A DNA stretch of 64,000 bases from Rhizobium sp. Pop5 (GTDB lineage Bacteria; Pseudomonadota; Alphaproteobacteria; Rhizobiales; Rhizobiaceae): NCBI RefSeq assembly GCF_024721175.1, contig NZ_CP099402.1:620001-684000 (forward strand), written 5' to 3'. The notes under the pieces were generated by a model. The model did no database searches. It had not been told where the DNA came from and saw only the letters and a list, made by a program, of their open reading frames with translations. Below are positions 7,650 through 15,684 of the stretch, one piece after another. Numbering within the stretch: position 1 is the first letter of the stretch; every line of letters begins with the position of its first letter. The translations under genes and the position numbers were made by a program.

Positions 7650-9338
7650 GTGCGTACACAACGACGGCTGCTTGAGCTGGGCACTCGCATTGAGTTTTGG
7701 GCACGAGCGGTCGACAGAAATGCGGACGAATTCCCGTTCCTGATTCGGCAAGGCGAGCAGGTCCTATGGGCGGTGAAACGCTTCTCGGAGTTTTCGGAGT
7801 TCTACAGCTACCATCATCGTGAGACGTGCGAGGTGGAGTTCGAATGGGATGAAGGCGTAACGGAATTCACCTGGGCCTATGCTTACAATCCGCTGTCAGT
7901 CTCGGATACCGGAATCACCGTTCTGGAATTCGGAGAACAACTCATCGAGCGCACAGGACCCGAGATTGATGCCTGGTGCGCTTCCGACCCGCGACGCCCG
8001 CGTCTGCATTTCTCCCCACCGAAAAACTGGATGAATGACCCCAACGGGTTGTGCAAGATCGGCGATATCTGGCATCTGTTCTATCAGTTCCATCCAGGCG
8101 GGCCGGATTGGGGGCCGATGCATTGGGGGCATGCCACCAGCCGCGACCTATGTGCGTGGCTACATATGCCGGTCTTCTTACAACCTGAACAGAACCTCGC
8201 GCGCCTCGGTGCGACCGGTGGCGCGTTCTCAGGGAGCGCGTTCAGCGATCGGGGCGGGAAGGTAAAGTTCTATTACACGGAGCGCTTGCCCGCCTACGAT
8301 CTCTTCAGCGGTTATCGCGAAGTCCAGAAGATCGCCGAACCCGGCCACGACCTTATAAAGGCCGAGCGGATCACAACCGTGCTGGAGATTCGTCCGGAAG
8401 GTGTGGAGCATGATTTCCGAGATCCCAAAGTCTGGTGGGACGAAACAGCCAATGCCTATCGGATGATCCTTGGCGCATCAGTTGATGGTGACCCGGCGGT
8501 GCTGCTTTATGGCTCAAACGATGGACTTGAATGGCACTATCTGGGGCCGCTCTACCGTGCGTCCACCAATTTCCGCGAAGAAGGCGCCCGTGCAGTGGAA
8601 TGCCCTGACTTCTTCCGCTTGGGGGATAAGTGGGTGTTGGTCATGGGCTTTGTGGGCCATGTCGAACCAACGACACGGCGCCACAATCTCCTCTACGCCC
8701 TGATCGGCGAGTTTGTCGACGATCGTTTCGCGCCAGATACACCCGAGCTGCAATTGCTGGATTTCGGGACGGACTATTACGCAATGCAGAGTTTCGAAGC
8801 GGAAGGGCGTCAGATCGCCTTTGCATGGCTTTTCAACTGGGAATACCGCAAGCCGGACGGTTCAGCCTATTCCGGCGAAATGTCTCTGCCCCGTGTTCTA
8901 AGTCTCAGTGAAGACAAGAAGAAGATGTGCATGCTGCCGGCGATCGAGGTCGACGAGCACTATGCCGCCATCCCCGTCGCCCAGAACCAAAGTGGTGTTT
9001 ATTCGCTGCCGAGCGGTCCGTTCGAAATTCGGCTTTCCGGACTGTTGCAGGGCAGCAAGCTTGTTGCGACGAATAGTGGCGAACTTGCCTTCGCGGTGAG
9101 CATCGCCGATGGCGTCCTTTCGATCCGGCTCGCCCAGGACGATGGCTCCATTCAATACGTGGCGGATCTCAGCGGCGGGAAGGACCTTCGTCTGTTTCAT
9201 GACCGCGGAATCGTCGAGATTTTCGCCGACGGTGGAGCAGTCTGCGGAACCCGCCGCGGTTACGCAAATATCGAACCCGATCGACTGGAGATCTCAACCT
9301 CTGCATTTGCGCAGGTATTTGAAAGGCATTCGAAATGA
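7650..9338 (+). CDS. GH32 beta-fructosidase (levanase/inulinase/invertase family), cytoplasmic
   Basis: A 562-residue glycoside hydrolase. The GTG start at 7650 has AAGGAGAG six bases upstream. The GH32 triad is intact: nucleophile D130 in WMNDPNG (127-133), transition-state stabiliser in FRDPK (256-260), acid/base E317 in ECPDFF. The C-terminal part (VEIFADGG) is the usual beta-sandwich. About 105 residues precede the catalytic domain and contain no signal peptide; this extra N-terminal domain is not one I recognise. The enzyme likely releases fructose from inulobiose or other imported fructosides. Its stop codon coincides with the first bases of an adjoining IS terminal repeat, so the original C-terminus may have been slightly altered. 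Confidence 0.9.
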   Translation: MRTQRRLLELGTRIEFWARAVDRNADEFPFLIRQGEQVLWAVKRFSEFSEFYSYHHRETCEVEFEWDEGVTEFTWAYAYNPLSVSDTGITVLEFGEQLIERTGPEIDAWCASDPRRPRLHFSPPKNWMNDPNGLCKIGDIWHLFYQFHPGGPDWGPMHWGHATSRDLCAWLHMPVFLQPEQNLARLGATGGAFSGSAFSDRGGKVKFYYTERLPAYDLFSGYREVQKIAEPGHDLIKAERITTVLEIRPEGVEHDFRDPKVWWDETANAYRMILGASVDGDPAVLLYGSNDGLEWHYLGPLYRASTNFREEGARAVECPDFFRLGDKWVLVMGFVGHVEPTTRRHNLLYALIGEFVDDRFAPDTPELQLLDFGTDYYAMQSFEAEGRQIAFAWLFNWEYRKPDGSAYSGEMSLPRVLSLSEDKKKMCMLPAIEVDEHYAAIPVAQNQSGVYSLPSGPFEIRLSGLLQGSKLVATNSGELAFAVSIADGVLSIRLAQDDGSIQYVADLSGGKDLRLFHDRGIVEIFADGGAVCGTRRGYANIEPDRLEISTSAFAQVFERHSK

Positions 9339-9663
9339 ACCGCGCCAGGTTTGCCGGAGGCCGTTTGGTTTAAGTTATGCAGCCATGGCTGGTTCGTCCA
9401 GCATGGCGTAATACTGCTCCTAGGCTTCGGCTGGCGGAATGTTTCCGATGGGCTCCAGGAGCCGTCGATGGTTGAACCAATCGACCCATTCGAGGGTGGC
9501 GAATTCAACCGCTTCGAAGCTCCGCCATGGTCCGCGCCGATGAATGACCTCGGCCTTGGAGAGACCGTTCATCGTTTCGGCGAGCGCGTTGTCGTAAGAA
9601 TCGCCAACGCTTCCGACCGAAGGCTCGATGCCTGCCTCGGCCAGTCGCTCCGAATACTTGATC
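9336..9663 (-). mobile_element. IS3-family element fragment (3' end of transposase orfB plus terminal repeat)
   Basis: Reading leftward, the fragment encodes the C-terminal end of an IS3-family transposase: YSERLAEAGIEPSVGSVGD, SYDNALAETMNGL and WVDWFNHRRLLEPIG. An in-frame TAG after IPPAEA splits it; the frame resumes EQYYAMLDEPAMAA and stops at 9375. The outer end at 9336 onward reads TGAACCGCGCCAGG, like the terminal repeat of such elements. The rest of the element is missing because a second IS3 element begins at 9664. It cannot make transposase. Confidence 0.8.
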
Positions 9664-9696
9664 TGAATAGCCCCGAGTTTCGTAGACACTCTCGGG

Positions 9697-10219
9697 TTAG
9701 ATTTTCTGCTGCTTCTCGAACTCGACGGGTGACAGCATCCGGTTCCTGACGTGTTTGCGTTTCGGGTTGTAGAACATTTCTATGTAGTCGAACACGTCCT
9801 GGCGAGCTTCATCGCGTGAACGGTAGACCTTGCGACGTATCCGCTCTCGCTTCAGAAGATTGAAGAAGCTCTCGGCCACCGCATTGTCATGGCAGTTGCC
9901 GCGTCGGCTCATCGAGTGAACCAGATTGTGGTGTTTCAGGAACGAAGCCCAATCCATGCTGGTGAACTGCGAGCCCTGGTCCGAGTGGATCAGCACCTGG
10001 TTCTTCGGCTTGCGCCTCCAGCTTGCGATAACCGTAGACCTTGCCGCTCTCTTCCCACGCCTTCAGGAGCAGATCGGTCTGTCGCTTGTCCTCGTTGGCT
10101 CGCCTGCTCAGCGGGTTCTTCAGCCAGGTGTAAAATCCACCGGGATGAACCCGCAGAAGACGGCACATCGTCCGCACCGAGAATTGCAAGCGATGCAGGG
10201 CAATGAACGCGTACTTCAC
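9697..10219 (-). pseudogene. IS3-family transposase orfB, internally deleted and frameshifted
   Basis: The 5' part encodes MKYAFIALHRLQFSVRTMCR and WLKNPLSRRANEDKRQ up to VYGYRKL. The 3' part, in another frame, encodes RRKPKNQVLIHSDQGSQF, GNCHDNAVAESFFNLLKRE and YIEMFYNPKRKH. In intact relatives about 120 residues separate GYRKL from the RRKPK segment and include the first Asp of the DDE triad. Here the two are joined directly near 10020, out of frame. The product would be inactive. Confidence 0.85.
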
Positions 10220-10488
10220 TTTGCATCCCTGGCAAAATACGCGGCGGCTTTTTTTACGATATCTCGCTCCTCGGTGACGCGAGCCAGTTCCTTCTTCAGC
10301 CGCCTGATCTCATCGGCCTCGTCGTTGCCCTTGGCGTTCGACCCAACAAACTTCTTCTTCCATTCGTAGAGCGAATGCTGGCTGACGCCGAGACGCTGCG
10401 AAACCTCCGCAACCGGTTAGCCTCGCTCCGTGATCTGGCGCACCACCGCGTCACGCTTAAACTCTTCGCTGAAATTCGATTTGCTCAT
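10216..10488 (-). pseudogene. IS3-family transposase orfA with nonsense codon
   Basis: A 90-codon frame starting MSKSNFSEEFKRDAVV and ending AAAYFARDAK, with the helix-turn-helix VAEVSQRLGVSQHSLYEWKKK and a leucine-zipper-like tail. A TAA at 10417-10419 interrupts it after ERG, where relatives have a tyrosine (GYPVAEV), a single-base change. Its end overlaps the orfB start as usual in this family. Confidence 0.8.
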
Positions 10489-10547
10489 GATGCTCTTCTT
10501 GCCTCAAAATTAGGAAAGAAGGCGTCTACAAATCTCGGGGCTATTCA

Positions 10548-10876
10548 AGGGACCGGCAGCGCCGATCAAGGACAGAGCTAAAGTAAGCCGCCTTAAGCGA
10601 CGCATAATCGAGCCTTGAAGAGAATCGAACCGGCGATCCTTCAATTTCACTCTATTTGAAATCCCGCGTCTTCACCCTGATCTCATCGTGGGTCCACGCC
10701 TGTCGCTCAGGGCAATTCGCAAACGTTCGGCGACGCGTTTTTGCAGGGCCGACTGCACTCCATCAAAACTTCGTCTGACCCCATCAGCCTGCGCCTCGTG
10801 CTACGGAAAATCACGACACCGGGCGACGTGAAACTTCAGGTCTGCGCGGTGGAATTTTGAAATTCCGAGCACGCAC
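10548..10876. other. Intergenic region with an orphan C-terminal reading frame
   Basis: No complete gene. One plus-strand frame, open from 10681 to the TGA at 10858-10860, encodes 59 residues with natural-looking composition: TFGDAFLQGRLHSIK, DPISLRLVLRKI, GDVKLQVCAVEF. It has no start codon with a ribosome site, and its upstream part may have been removed when the IS elements arrived. I do not recognise the family. The promoter of the following biotin-carrier operon should also lie here. Confidence 0.3.
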
Positions 10877-11308
10877 ATGGACCTCTCGAAGATCAAGACG
10901 CTGATCGACTTTGTCGGACGATCGAATATTACCGAGCTGACCGTGACGGAAAAGGACGTGACGGTTCGGATTTTCCGCAGGTCGCCGGCAGACGCGGCTG
11001 TTGCCGTGCCCCCGCAAAAGCCGGAATCGACGACAGATCCCGTCTCCGATGCACCTTCGAGCATCGAGAAAACCGCCCATGCGGTGAAGGCGCCCGTCTT
11101 CGGCGTTCTGCACCGGGCGCCTGCGCCCGGCGAGCCGCCGTTCGTCGCGATCGGCGACGCGGTGGAGGAGGGGCAGACCCTTTTCATCATCGAGGCGATG
11201 AAGGTCTACAATACGATCGCCGCGCCGCGGTCCGGGCGCATCACGCGCCTGACCGAAATCGACAATGGCGAGGTCGAGACCGGCGATCTGCTCGCGGAGA
11301 TCGCCTGA
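10877..11308 (+). CDS. Biotin carboxyl carrier protein (AccB-like)
   Basis: A 143-residue protein with the biotinyl domain at residues 70-143. The attachment site is EAMKV, with the biotin lysine at K109. A Pro/Ala-rich linker (about 36-65) separates it from an N-terminal segment like that of AccB. It carries the carboxyl group made by the adjacent biotin carboxylase, whose start overlaps its stop by one base. Because the cluster also encodes PxpB/PxpC and no carboxyltransferase of acetyl-CoA type, it probably serves a dedicated catabolic carboxylase rather than fatty-acid synthesis. Confidence 0.88.
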   Translation: MDLSKIKTLIDFVGRSNITELTVTEKDVTVRIFRRSPADAAVAVPPQKPESTTDPVSDAPSSIEKTAHAVKAPVFGVLHRAPAPGEPPFVAIGDAVEEGQTLFIIEAMKVYNTIAAPRSGRITRLTEIDNGEVETGDLLAEIA

Positions 11309-12702
11309 TGCCGAAAACATTGGAACAATCCGCTGCCTCAGGACGCCGTTTCGATACGGTCCTCATCGCCAATCGCGGCGAGATCGCCGCCCGGGTTCAG
11401 CGCGCCTGCCGCGAACTCGGCCTGAAGACGGTCGCCGTCTGCTCCGAGGCGGACAGGCAAGCGTCTTATATCAAGACCGCAGACAATTTTCTCTGCATCG
11501 GCCCAGCGGCTGCGGGCAAGAGCTATCTCAATCAGGATGCCATTCTTCTCGCCGCACGCCTGACCGGCGCGGGCGCCATCCATCCCGGCTACGGTTTTCT
11601 GTCTGAGAACGCCGCATTCGCCGACGCCGTTGAGAAGGCCGAGCTGGTCTTCATCGGCCCGACGGCTTCATCGATCGCGACCATGGGCGACAAGATCGCG
11701 GCGAAGCGGGCGATGATGGCAGCCGGCGTCCCCTGCGTTCCCGGTCCCGATAGCGCGCTGCCCGACGACCCGGCCACAATCGAGCACATCGCGTTGGAAA
11801 TCGGCTATCCCGTCATCGTCAAGGCGTCCAGCGGCGGTGGCGGACGCGGCATGCGCGTCGTGCTGAGGGCCGATCAGCTGCATGAAGCGATCGCAATGAC
11901 GCGAGAAGAGGCGCGCAAGGCCTTCGGCTCACGCGCCGTCTACATAGAGAAATTCCTGGAGCATCCGCGCCATATCGAAATCCAGGTTCTTTGCGACGAT
12001 CACGGCAACGCCGTGTGGCTCGGACATCGGGATTGCTCGATGCAGCGCCGCCATCAGAAAGTGGTGGAGGAGGCGCCGGCCCCGGGAATCGCGCCCGATA
12101 TCATCCAGCCGGTCGGCCTGGCTTGCATCGAGGCCTGCCGTCAGATCGGCTACCGCGGCGTCGGCACCTTCGAATTCCTCTATGAGAACGGCGCTTTCTA
12201 TTTCATCGAAATGAACACGCGGCTTCAGGTGGAACATCCCGTCACCGAACTGACGAGCGGGGTCGATATCGTCCAGGCGCAGATAAAGGCGGCCCAAGGC
12301 AACGTTCTGGATCTCGCCCAGGGCGATGTGGCCTGCGAAGGCCACTCTTTCGAATGCCGCATCAATGCCGAAGATCCCGACACATTCCTGCCATCGGCAG
12401 GTGTCGTCACCCATCTGACTTTGCCGCGGGGGCCGGGCATCCGGGTCGATACGCATATTCATCCCGGCTACAGGGTCTCACCCTATTACGACTCGCTGAT
12501 CGCCAAGCTGATCGTTCATGCGCCGACGCGGGCGAAAGCGATGGCAAGAATGTGCGAGGCGCTTGCCGGCACCGAGATCGAGGGCATCGCCACCAACATC
12601 CCCTTCCTGCGCGCCCTGTTCGAGGACCACGCATTCGCGCGCGGTGAGACCGATATCCATTATCTCGAGCAGTGGCTGAAGCTGCGGAGGGCGGCGGCAT
12701 GA
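11308..12702 (+). CDS. Biotin carboxylase (AccC-like)
   Basis: A 464-residue ATP-grasp enzyme that carboxylates the biotin carrier with bicarbonate and ATP. Motifs: ANRGEIA (21-27), GYGFLSEN (94-101), the glycine loop SGGGGRGM (175-182), CSMQRRHQKVVEEAP, and FIEMNTRLQVEHPVTE in the active site. Length is normal for stand-alone AccC. It overlaps the carrier gene by one base and the next gene by four (ATGA), so the set is one translationally coupled operon. In this context it probably feeds the PxpC-type carboxyltransferase-like subunit rather than acetyl-CoA carboxylase. Confidence 0.92.
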   Translation: MPKTLEQSAASGRRFDTVLIANRGEIAARVQRACRELGLKTVAVCSEADRQASYIKTADNFLCIGPAAAGKSYLNQDAILLAARLTGAGAIHPGYGFLSENAAFADAVEKAELVFIGPTASSIATMGDKIAAKRAMMAAGVPCVPGPDSALPDDPATIEHIALEIGYPVIVKASSGGGGRGMRVVLRADQLHEAIAMTREEARKAFGSRAVYIEKFLEHPRHIEIQVLCDDHGNAVWLGHRDCSMQRRHQKVVEEAPAPGIAPDIIQPVGLACIEACRQIGYRGVGTFEFLYENGAFYFIEMNTRLQVEHPVTELTSGVDIVQAQIKAAQGNVLDLAQGDVACEGHSFECRINAEDPDTFLPSAGVVTHLTLPRGPGIRVDTHIHPGYRVSPYYDSLIAKLIVHAPTRAKAMARMCEALAGTEIEGIATNIPFLRALFEDHAFARGETDIHYLEQWLKLRRAAA

Positions 12703-13121
12703 GCGCGATCGATTTCAGCGATCCCGCAATCATCGCATTCCTCACCGACGCACTGACGGCGGCCGGCGTGGCGGGCATCGAAATCTCCCGGCCGGACGGG
12801 CAGATTCGCATCGTCATTTCAGTGGCGCCCGGCGCCCCGATCAACGCGCAGGTCGCCACACCTCGCGCTTCCGGCTCCGCGCCGGCCGTCGTGAAGGCGC
12901 CGCTGGCGGGGCATTTCTGCGCCGAACATCCCGCCGCCGCCACGCCCCAAACTCTGCCGCGCTCCGTATCAGACGCGGATACTCTCGGCTTCATCAGGGT
13001 AGGACATGTCCTTCTTCCCCTTCGCGCCGATCTTTCCGGTGTTTTGACCAGGCTGCTTGCCGAGCCCGGCGCCCTGGTCGGCTTCGGCGACCCTCTGTTC
13101 GAAATCGAGCTGCCATCATGA
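12699..13121 (+). CDS. Second biotinyl/lipoyl-like carrier, biotin site absent
   Basis: A 140-residue protein with the overall plan of a biotin carrier: an N-terminal helical part, a linker (around 48-66), and a C-terminal beta-barrel ending VGFGDPLFEIELP. When its SG turn (RADLSGVL) is aligned with that of the neighbour (AAPRSGRI), the EAMK site is replaced by a stretch around IRVGHVLLPL, with no lysine. It therefore cannot be biotinylated in the usual way and may be a structural or docking subunit. It starts by ATGA overlap with the carboxylase and ends by ATGA overlap with pxpB. Confidence 0.72.
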   Translation: MSAIDFSDPAIIAFLTDALTAAGVAGIEISRPDGQIRIVISVAPGAPINAQVATPRASGSAPAVVKAPLAGHFCAEHPAAATPQTLPRSVSDADTLGFIRVGHVLLPLRADLSGVLTRLLAEPGALVGFGDPLFEIELPS

Positions 13122-13825
13122 TCGTCACGACGAACAGACATGCCTCGCAACGCGAAATCATTCCGGCCACGCAAAGCCGGGCTCGGGTTTCCGCGATCGG
13201 CTCCAGATCCTTCCTGCTCGAAGCGCCCGGCGATTTCGATCTCATCGCGCAACGGCGGATCTGGGCTCTGTCCCGAACGGTGAAAGGCTGGCCGGATATC
13301 GCCGAAGACATTCCCGGAATGACCAACCTGCTGGTGATATTCAAGGAGACACCCGAATATCCAGATGCGGTGGTCGCCAGGCTGCTGGAAGCATGGGAGG
13401 ATGCGCAAAGCATCGACCTCAACGGCAAGACCATCGAAATCCCCGTCCATTACGGCGGCGAACATGCGACCGATCTTCCCGCTCTTTGCGATCTCTCGGG
13501 TTTAAGCGACCGCGAAGCCGTCCGCATTCACCACGAAGCGACCTACCGTGTCTTCGCCTTGGGCAGTGCGCCAGGTTTCGGCTATCTGCATGGGCTCGAT
13601 CCGCGCATCTACATGCCGCGAAAGACCGTGCCGTCGCTGAAGATGCCGAAGGGCTGCGTCACCATCGGCGGCATGCAGACCGGCGTCGCCATGCTTACTG
13701 GCCCGAACGGCTGGAATTCCATCGGTTTTGCGACGCTTGACATGTTCGACCCGACGTCGCCGACCCCCGCCATGATGGCGCCCGGAGATACGGTGCGGTT
13801 CCTGCCGGCAAGGATCGAGCTATGA
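13118..13825 (+). CDS. pxpB: 5-oxoprolinase subunit PxpB (KipI/allophanate hydrolase subunit 1 family)
   Basis: A 235-residue member of the carboxyltransferase C/D family (KipI, allophanate hydrolase subunit 1). Typical segments: IWALSRTVKGWPDI, IPVHYGGEHATDLPALC, VFALGSAPGFGYLHGLDPRIYMPRK and GGMQTGVAMLTGPNGWNSIG. PxpB with PxpC and PxpA forms the ATP-dependent 5-oxoprolinase of many bacteria, which opens pyroglutamate to glutamate. It overlaps its neighbours by four bases on both sides. The presence of biotin genes in the same operon leaves open a carboxylating variant acting on a related cyclic amide. Confidence 0.87.
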   Translation: MIVTTNRHASQREIIPATQSRARVSAIGSRSFLLEAPGDFDLIAQRRIWALSRTVKGWPDIAEDIPGMTNLLVIFKETPEYPDAVVARLLEAWEDAQSIDLNGKTIEIPVHYGGEHATDLPALCDLSGLSDREAVRIHHEATYRVFALGSAPGFGYLHGLDPRIYMPRKTVPSLKMPKGCVTIGGMQTGVAMLTGPNGWNSIGFATLDMFDPTSPTPAMMAPGDTVRFLPARIEL

Positions 13826-14817
13826 TCGAGATTTGCGAAAGCGGCCCTTTCAACACGGTGCAGGATCTCGGACGTCCCGGCTATCGCGATATCGGCGTGT
13901 CGGCGAGCGGCGCGATGGATCCACTCGCGGTCAGGATCGGCAATATTCTCGTCGGCAATGACGAGAATGCCGCGGCGATCGAAGTGCAGACATTCCCGTT
14001 CAGGTTGCGCTTCGAACAGCCCACCGTTTTTGCCGTGACCGGCGCCGACGGCAATCCTCGTCTCGATGGATCGGAACTCATGCCCTGGTGCGCCTATGCA
14101 GCAGAGCCCGGCCAGGTTCTCGAACTGAAGCAGCCCCCGCTGCTGGCGCGCGCCTATATTTCGTTCGGCGGCGGGCTGGACATTCCAGTTGTCATGGGGT
14201 CGCGCAGCACGTCGCTGCGCGGCGGCTTTGGCGGTAATGCCGGCCGGCCGCTGGCGAAGGATGATCGGATCGCGGTCGGCGAGGACTTGGAGATTACCAT
14301 GCTGCCGGCCATGGGCCTCGCGGTCCTCGAGCCGGCCGTGGCACTGCGCGACGTCTTCCCGGCGCCCGTCGATGGGGCGCTGCCGATCCGCGCCTTGCCT
14401 GCCGGCGAGAACGATCTTTTTGCCGGAGACGGCGAAGCCTTCTGGGGCCAGACCTGGCGGATTTCCTCGCGCAGCGACCGGACGGGCTACCGCCTGTCCG
14501 GCGAGCCGATCACGCCGACCGCCTCCATCGAGATGCGCTCTCACGGCGTCGTGCCCGGCGTGATCCAGGTTCCGCCCGGCGGCGAACCGATCGTGCAGAT
14601 GAGCGATGCGAATACGGCCGGCGGCTATCCGAAGATCGCCGGCGTGATCGAATGCGACCTCTGGCGGCTCGGCCAAGCCCGCATCGGCGCGCGCCTGAAA
14701 TTCATCCGCTCGACGCATGCGCAAGCGCGCGCGGTGGAACAGGCCGTCGCCCGCTATGTCGACGATGTGAGGGAGACATGCGGGCTGGTCAAGCGCGCCC
14801 TGAAGGCGATGGCCTAG
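13822..14817 (+). CDS. pxpC: 5-oxoprolinase subunit PxpC (biotin-dependent carboxyltransferase family, KipA-like)
   Basis: A 331-residue protein of the allophanate hydrolase subunit 2 / urea amidolyase carboxyltransferase family. Recognisable parts: FNTVQDLGRPGYRDIGVSASGAMDP near the N-terminus (residues 9-33), ISFGGGLDIPVVMGSRST, DRTGYRLSGEPI and PGVIQVPPGGEPIVQMSD. The family name reflects its relation to biotin-dependent carboxyltransferase domains; in PxpABC it acts with PxpB. The biotin carrier and carboxylase directly upstream make a real biotin-dependent role more plausible than usual. The gene overlaps pxpB by ATGA. Confidence 0.87.
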   Translation: MIEICESGPFNTVQDLGRPGYRDIGVSASGAMDPLAVRIGNILVGNDENAAAIEVQTFPFRLRFEQPTVFAVTGADGNPRLDGSELMPWCAYAAEPGQVLELKQPPLLARAYISFGGGLDIPVVMGSRSTSLRGGFGGNAGRPLAKDDRIAVGEDLEITMLPAMGLAVLEPAVALRDVFPAPVDGALPIRALPAGENDLFAGDGEAFWGQTWRISSRSDRTGYRLSGEPITPTASIEMRSHGVVPGVIQVPPGGEPIVQMSDANTAGGYPKIAGVIECDLWRLGQARIGARLKFIRSTHAQARAVEQAVARYVDDVRETCGLVKRALKAMA

Positions 14818-14855
14818 ATCGGCCAGAAGATAGCGGCCGTCAAAAGGAGGAACTG

Positions 14856-15623
14856 ATGAAGATCGATCTGAATTCCGACATGGGCGAAGGATTTGGTCCC
14901 TATCGGCTCTGCGACGACGAAGCGATGATGAAAATCGTCTCCTCGGCCAATATCGCCTGCGGGTTCCATGGTGGCGACCCCGATACCATGGGGCGCATGG
15001 TGCGGCTGGCGAAACTGAACGGTGTCGGCATCGGCGCCCATCCCGGCCTACCCGACCGGCTGGGCTTCGGCCGGCGCGAAATACCCTTCCAAGCGGACGA
15101 GCTTCGCCAGCAGATGCTCTACCAGCTTGGCGCGTTGATGGCGATCGCCAGCGCCGAACGGGTCGCCGTCTCCCATATCAGCTTCCATGCGGCGATGGGC
15201 AATATGGTCAACCGCGATCCTCTCCTCGCCGACCTGATGATGGATGCGATCGCCACCGTCGACGCCAATCTCGTCGTCTTCGTCACGTCAGGCAGCGAGA
15301 TCGAGCAGGCGGCGAAACGTGCGCGCCTGAAGACACTGGCGCTTTTCCTTGCCGACCGGGCCTATGACGCCGGCGGCAGGCTTGTCGCACGTGGGCTTTC
15401 CGGGGCCGTCATCAAGGATGATGCTGCGGTGCGCGCCCGTGTCCGAAAATTCCTCGTCGACGGAAGCGTCGAGACGATCGACGGCGCCGTGATCGCCATG
15501 CCGGCGCGCTCAATTCTCGTCCACAGCGACACGCCGGGCGCCCTGGAGCTTGCCGGCATCGTGCGCGGCGAGATCGAAGCCATGGGCGCGACACTCGCCC
15601 CCGCCGCCGAACTCGCCGACTGA
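14856..15623 (+). CDS. pxpA: 5-oxoprolinase subunit PxpA (LamB/YcsF family)
   Basis: A 255-residue protein beginning MKIDLNSDMGEGFGPYRLC, the hallmark of LamB/YcsF proteins, followed by SANIACGFHGGDP and GIGAHPGLPDRLGFGRR. These hold the conserved Asp/His residues of the fold. The start at 14856 has a near-perfect AAAGGAGG six bases upstream; the frame is open further upstream, but that part overlaps pxpC. It completes the PxpABC set, which hydrolyses 5-oxoproline with ATP. Confidence 0.9.
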   Translation: MKIDLNSDMGEGFGPYRLCDDEAMMKIVSSANIACGFHGGDPDTMGRMVRLAKLNGVGIGAHPGLPDRLGFGRREIPFQADELRQQMLYQLGALMAIASAERVAVSHISFHAAMGNMVNRDPLLADLMMDAIATVDANLVVFVTSGSEIEQAAKRARLKTLALFLADRAYDAGGRLVARGLSGAVIKDDAAVRARVRKFLVDGSVETIDGAVIAMPARSILVHSDTPGALELAGIVRGEIEAMGATLAPAAELAD

Positions 15624-15684
15624 TAGAATCCCGATCGCTCGCGGGCGGTCTCCCACTTCAATCCCTCATCGAAGGACCATGTCG

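Larger units (their letters stand above)
9664..10547 (-). mobile_element. Decayed IS3-family insertion sequence with internal deletion
   Basis: Both ends carry an inverted repeat: TGAATAGCCCCGAG at 9664 and its complement ending at 10547, with similarity continuing into the next ten bases (GTAGAC). Inside, reading leftward, are orfA and orfB of an IS3-type transposase. The element is 884 bases, about 350 shorter than usual for the family, which fits a deletion seen inside orfB. No flanking target duplication was visible. It lies within or at the edge of the older IS3 fragment next to it. Confidence 0.82.

Noticed and set aside
9887..10219. Programmed frameshift inside orfB of the IS3 element
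   Set aside because: The programmed shift in IS3 elements lies between orfA and orfB; here the frame change coincides with a deletion of about 120 codons in the middle of orfB.
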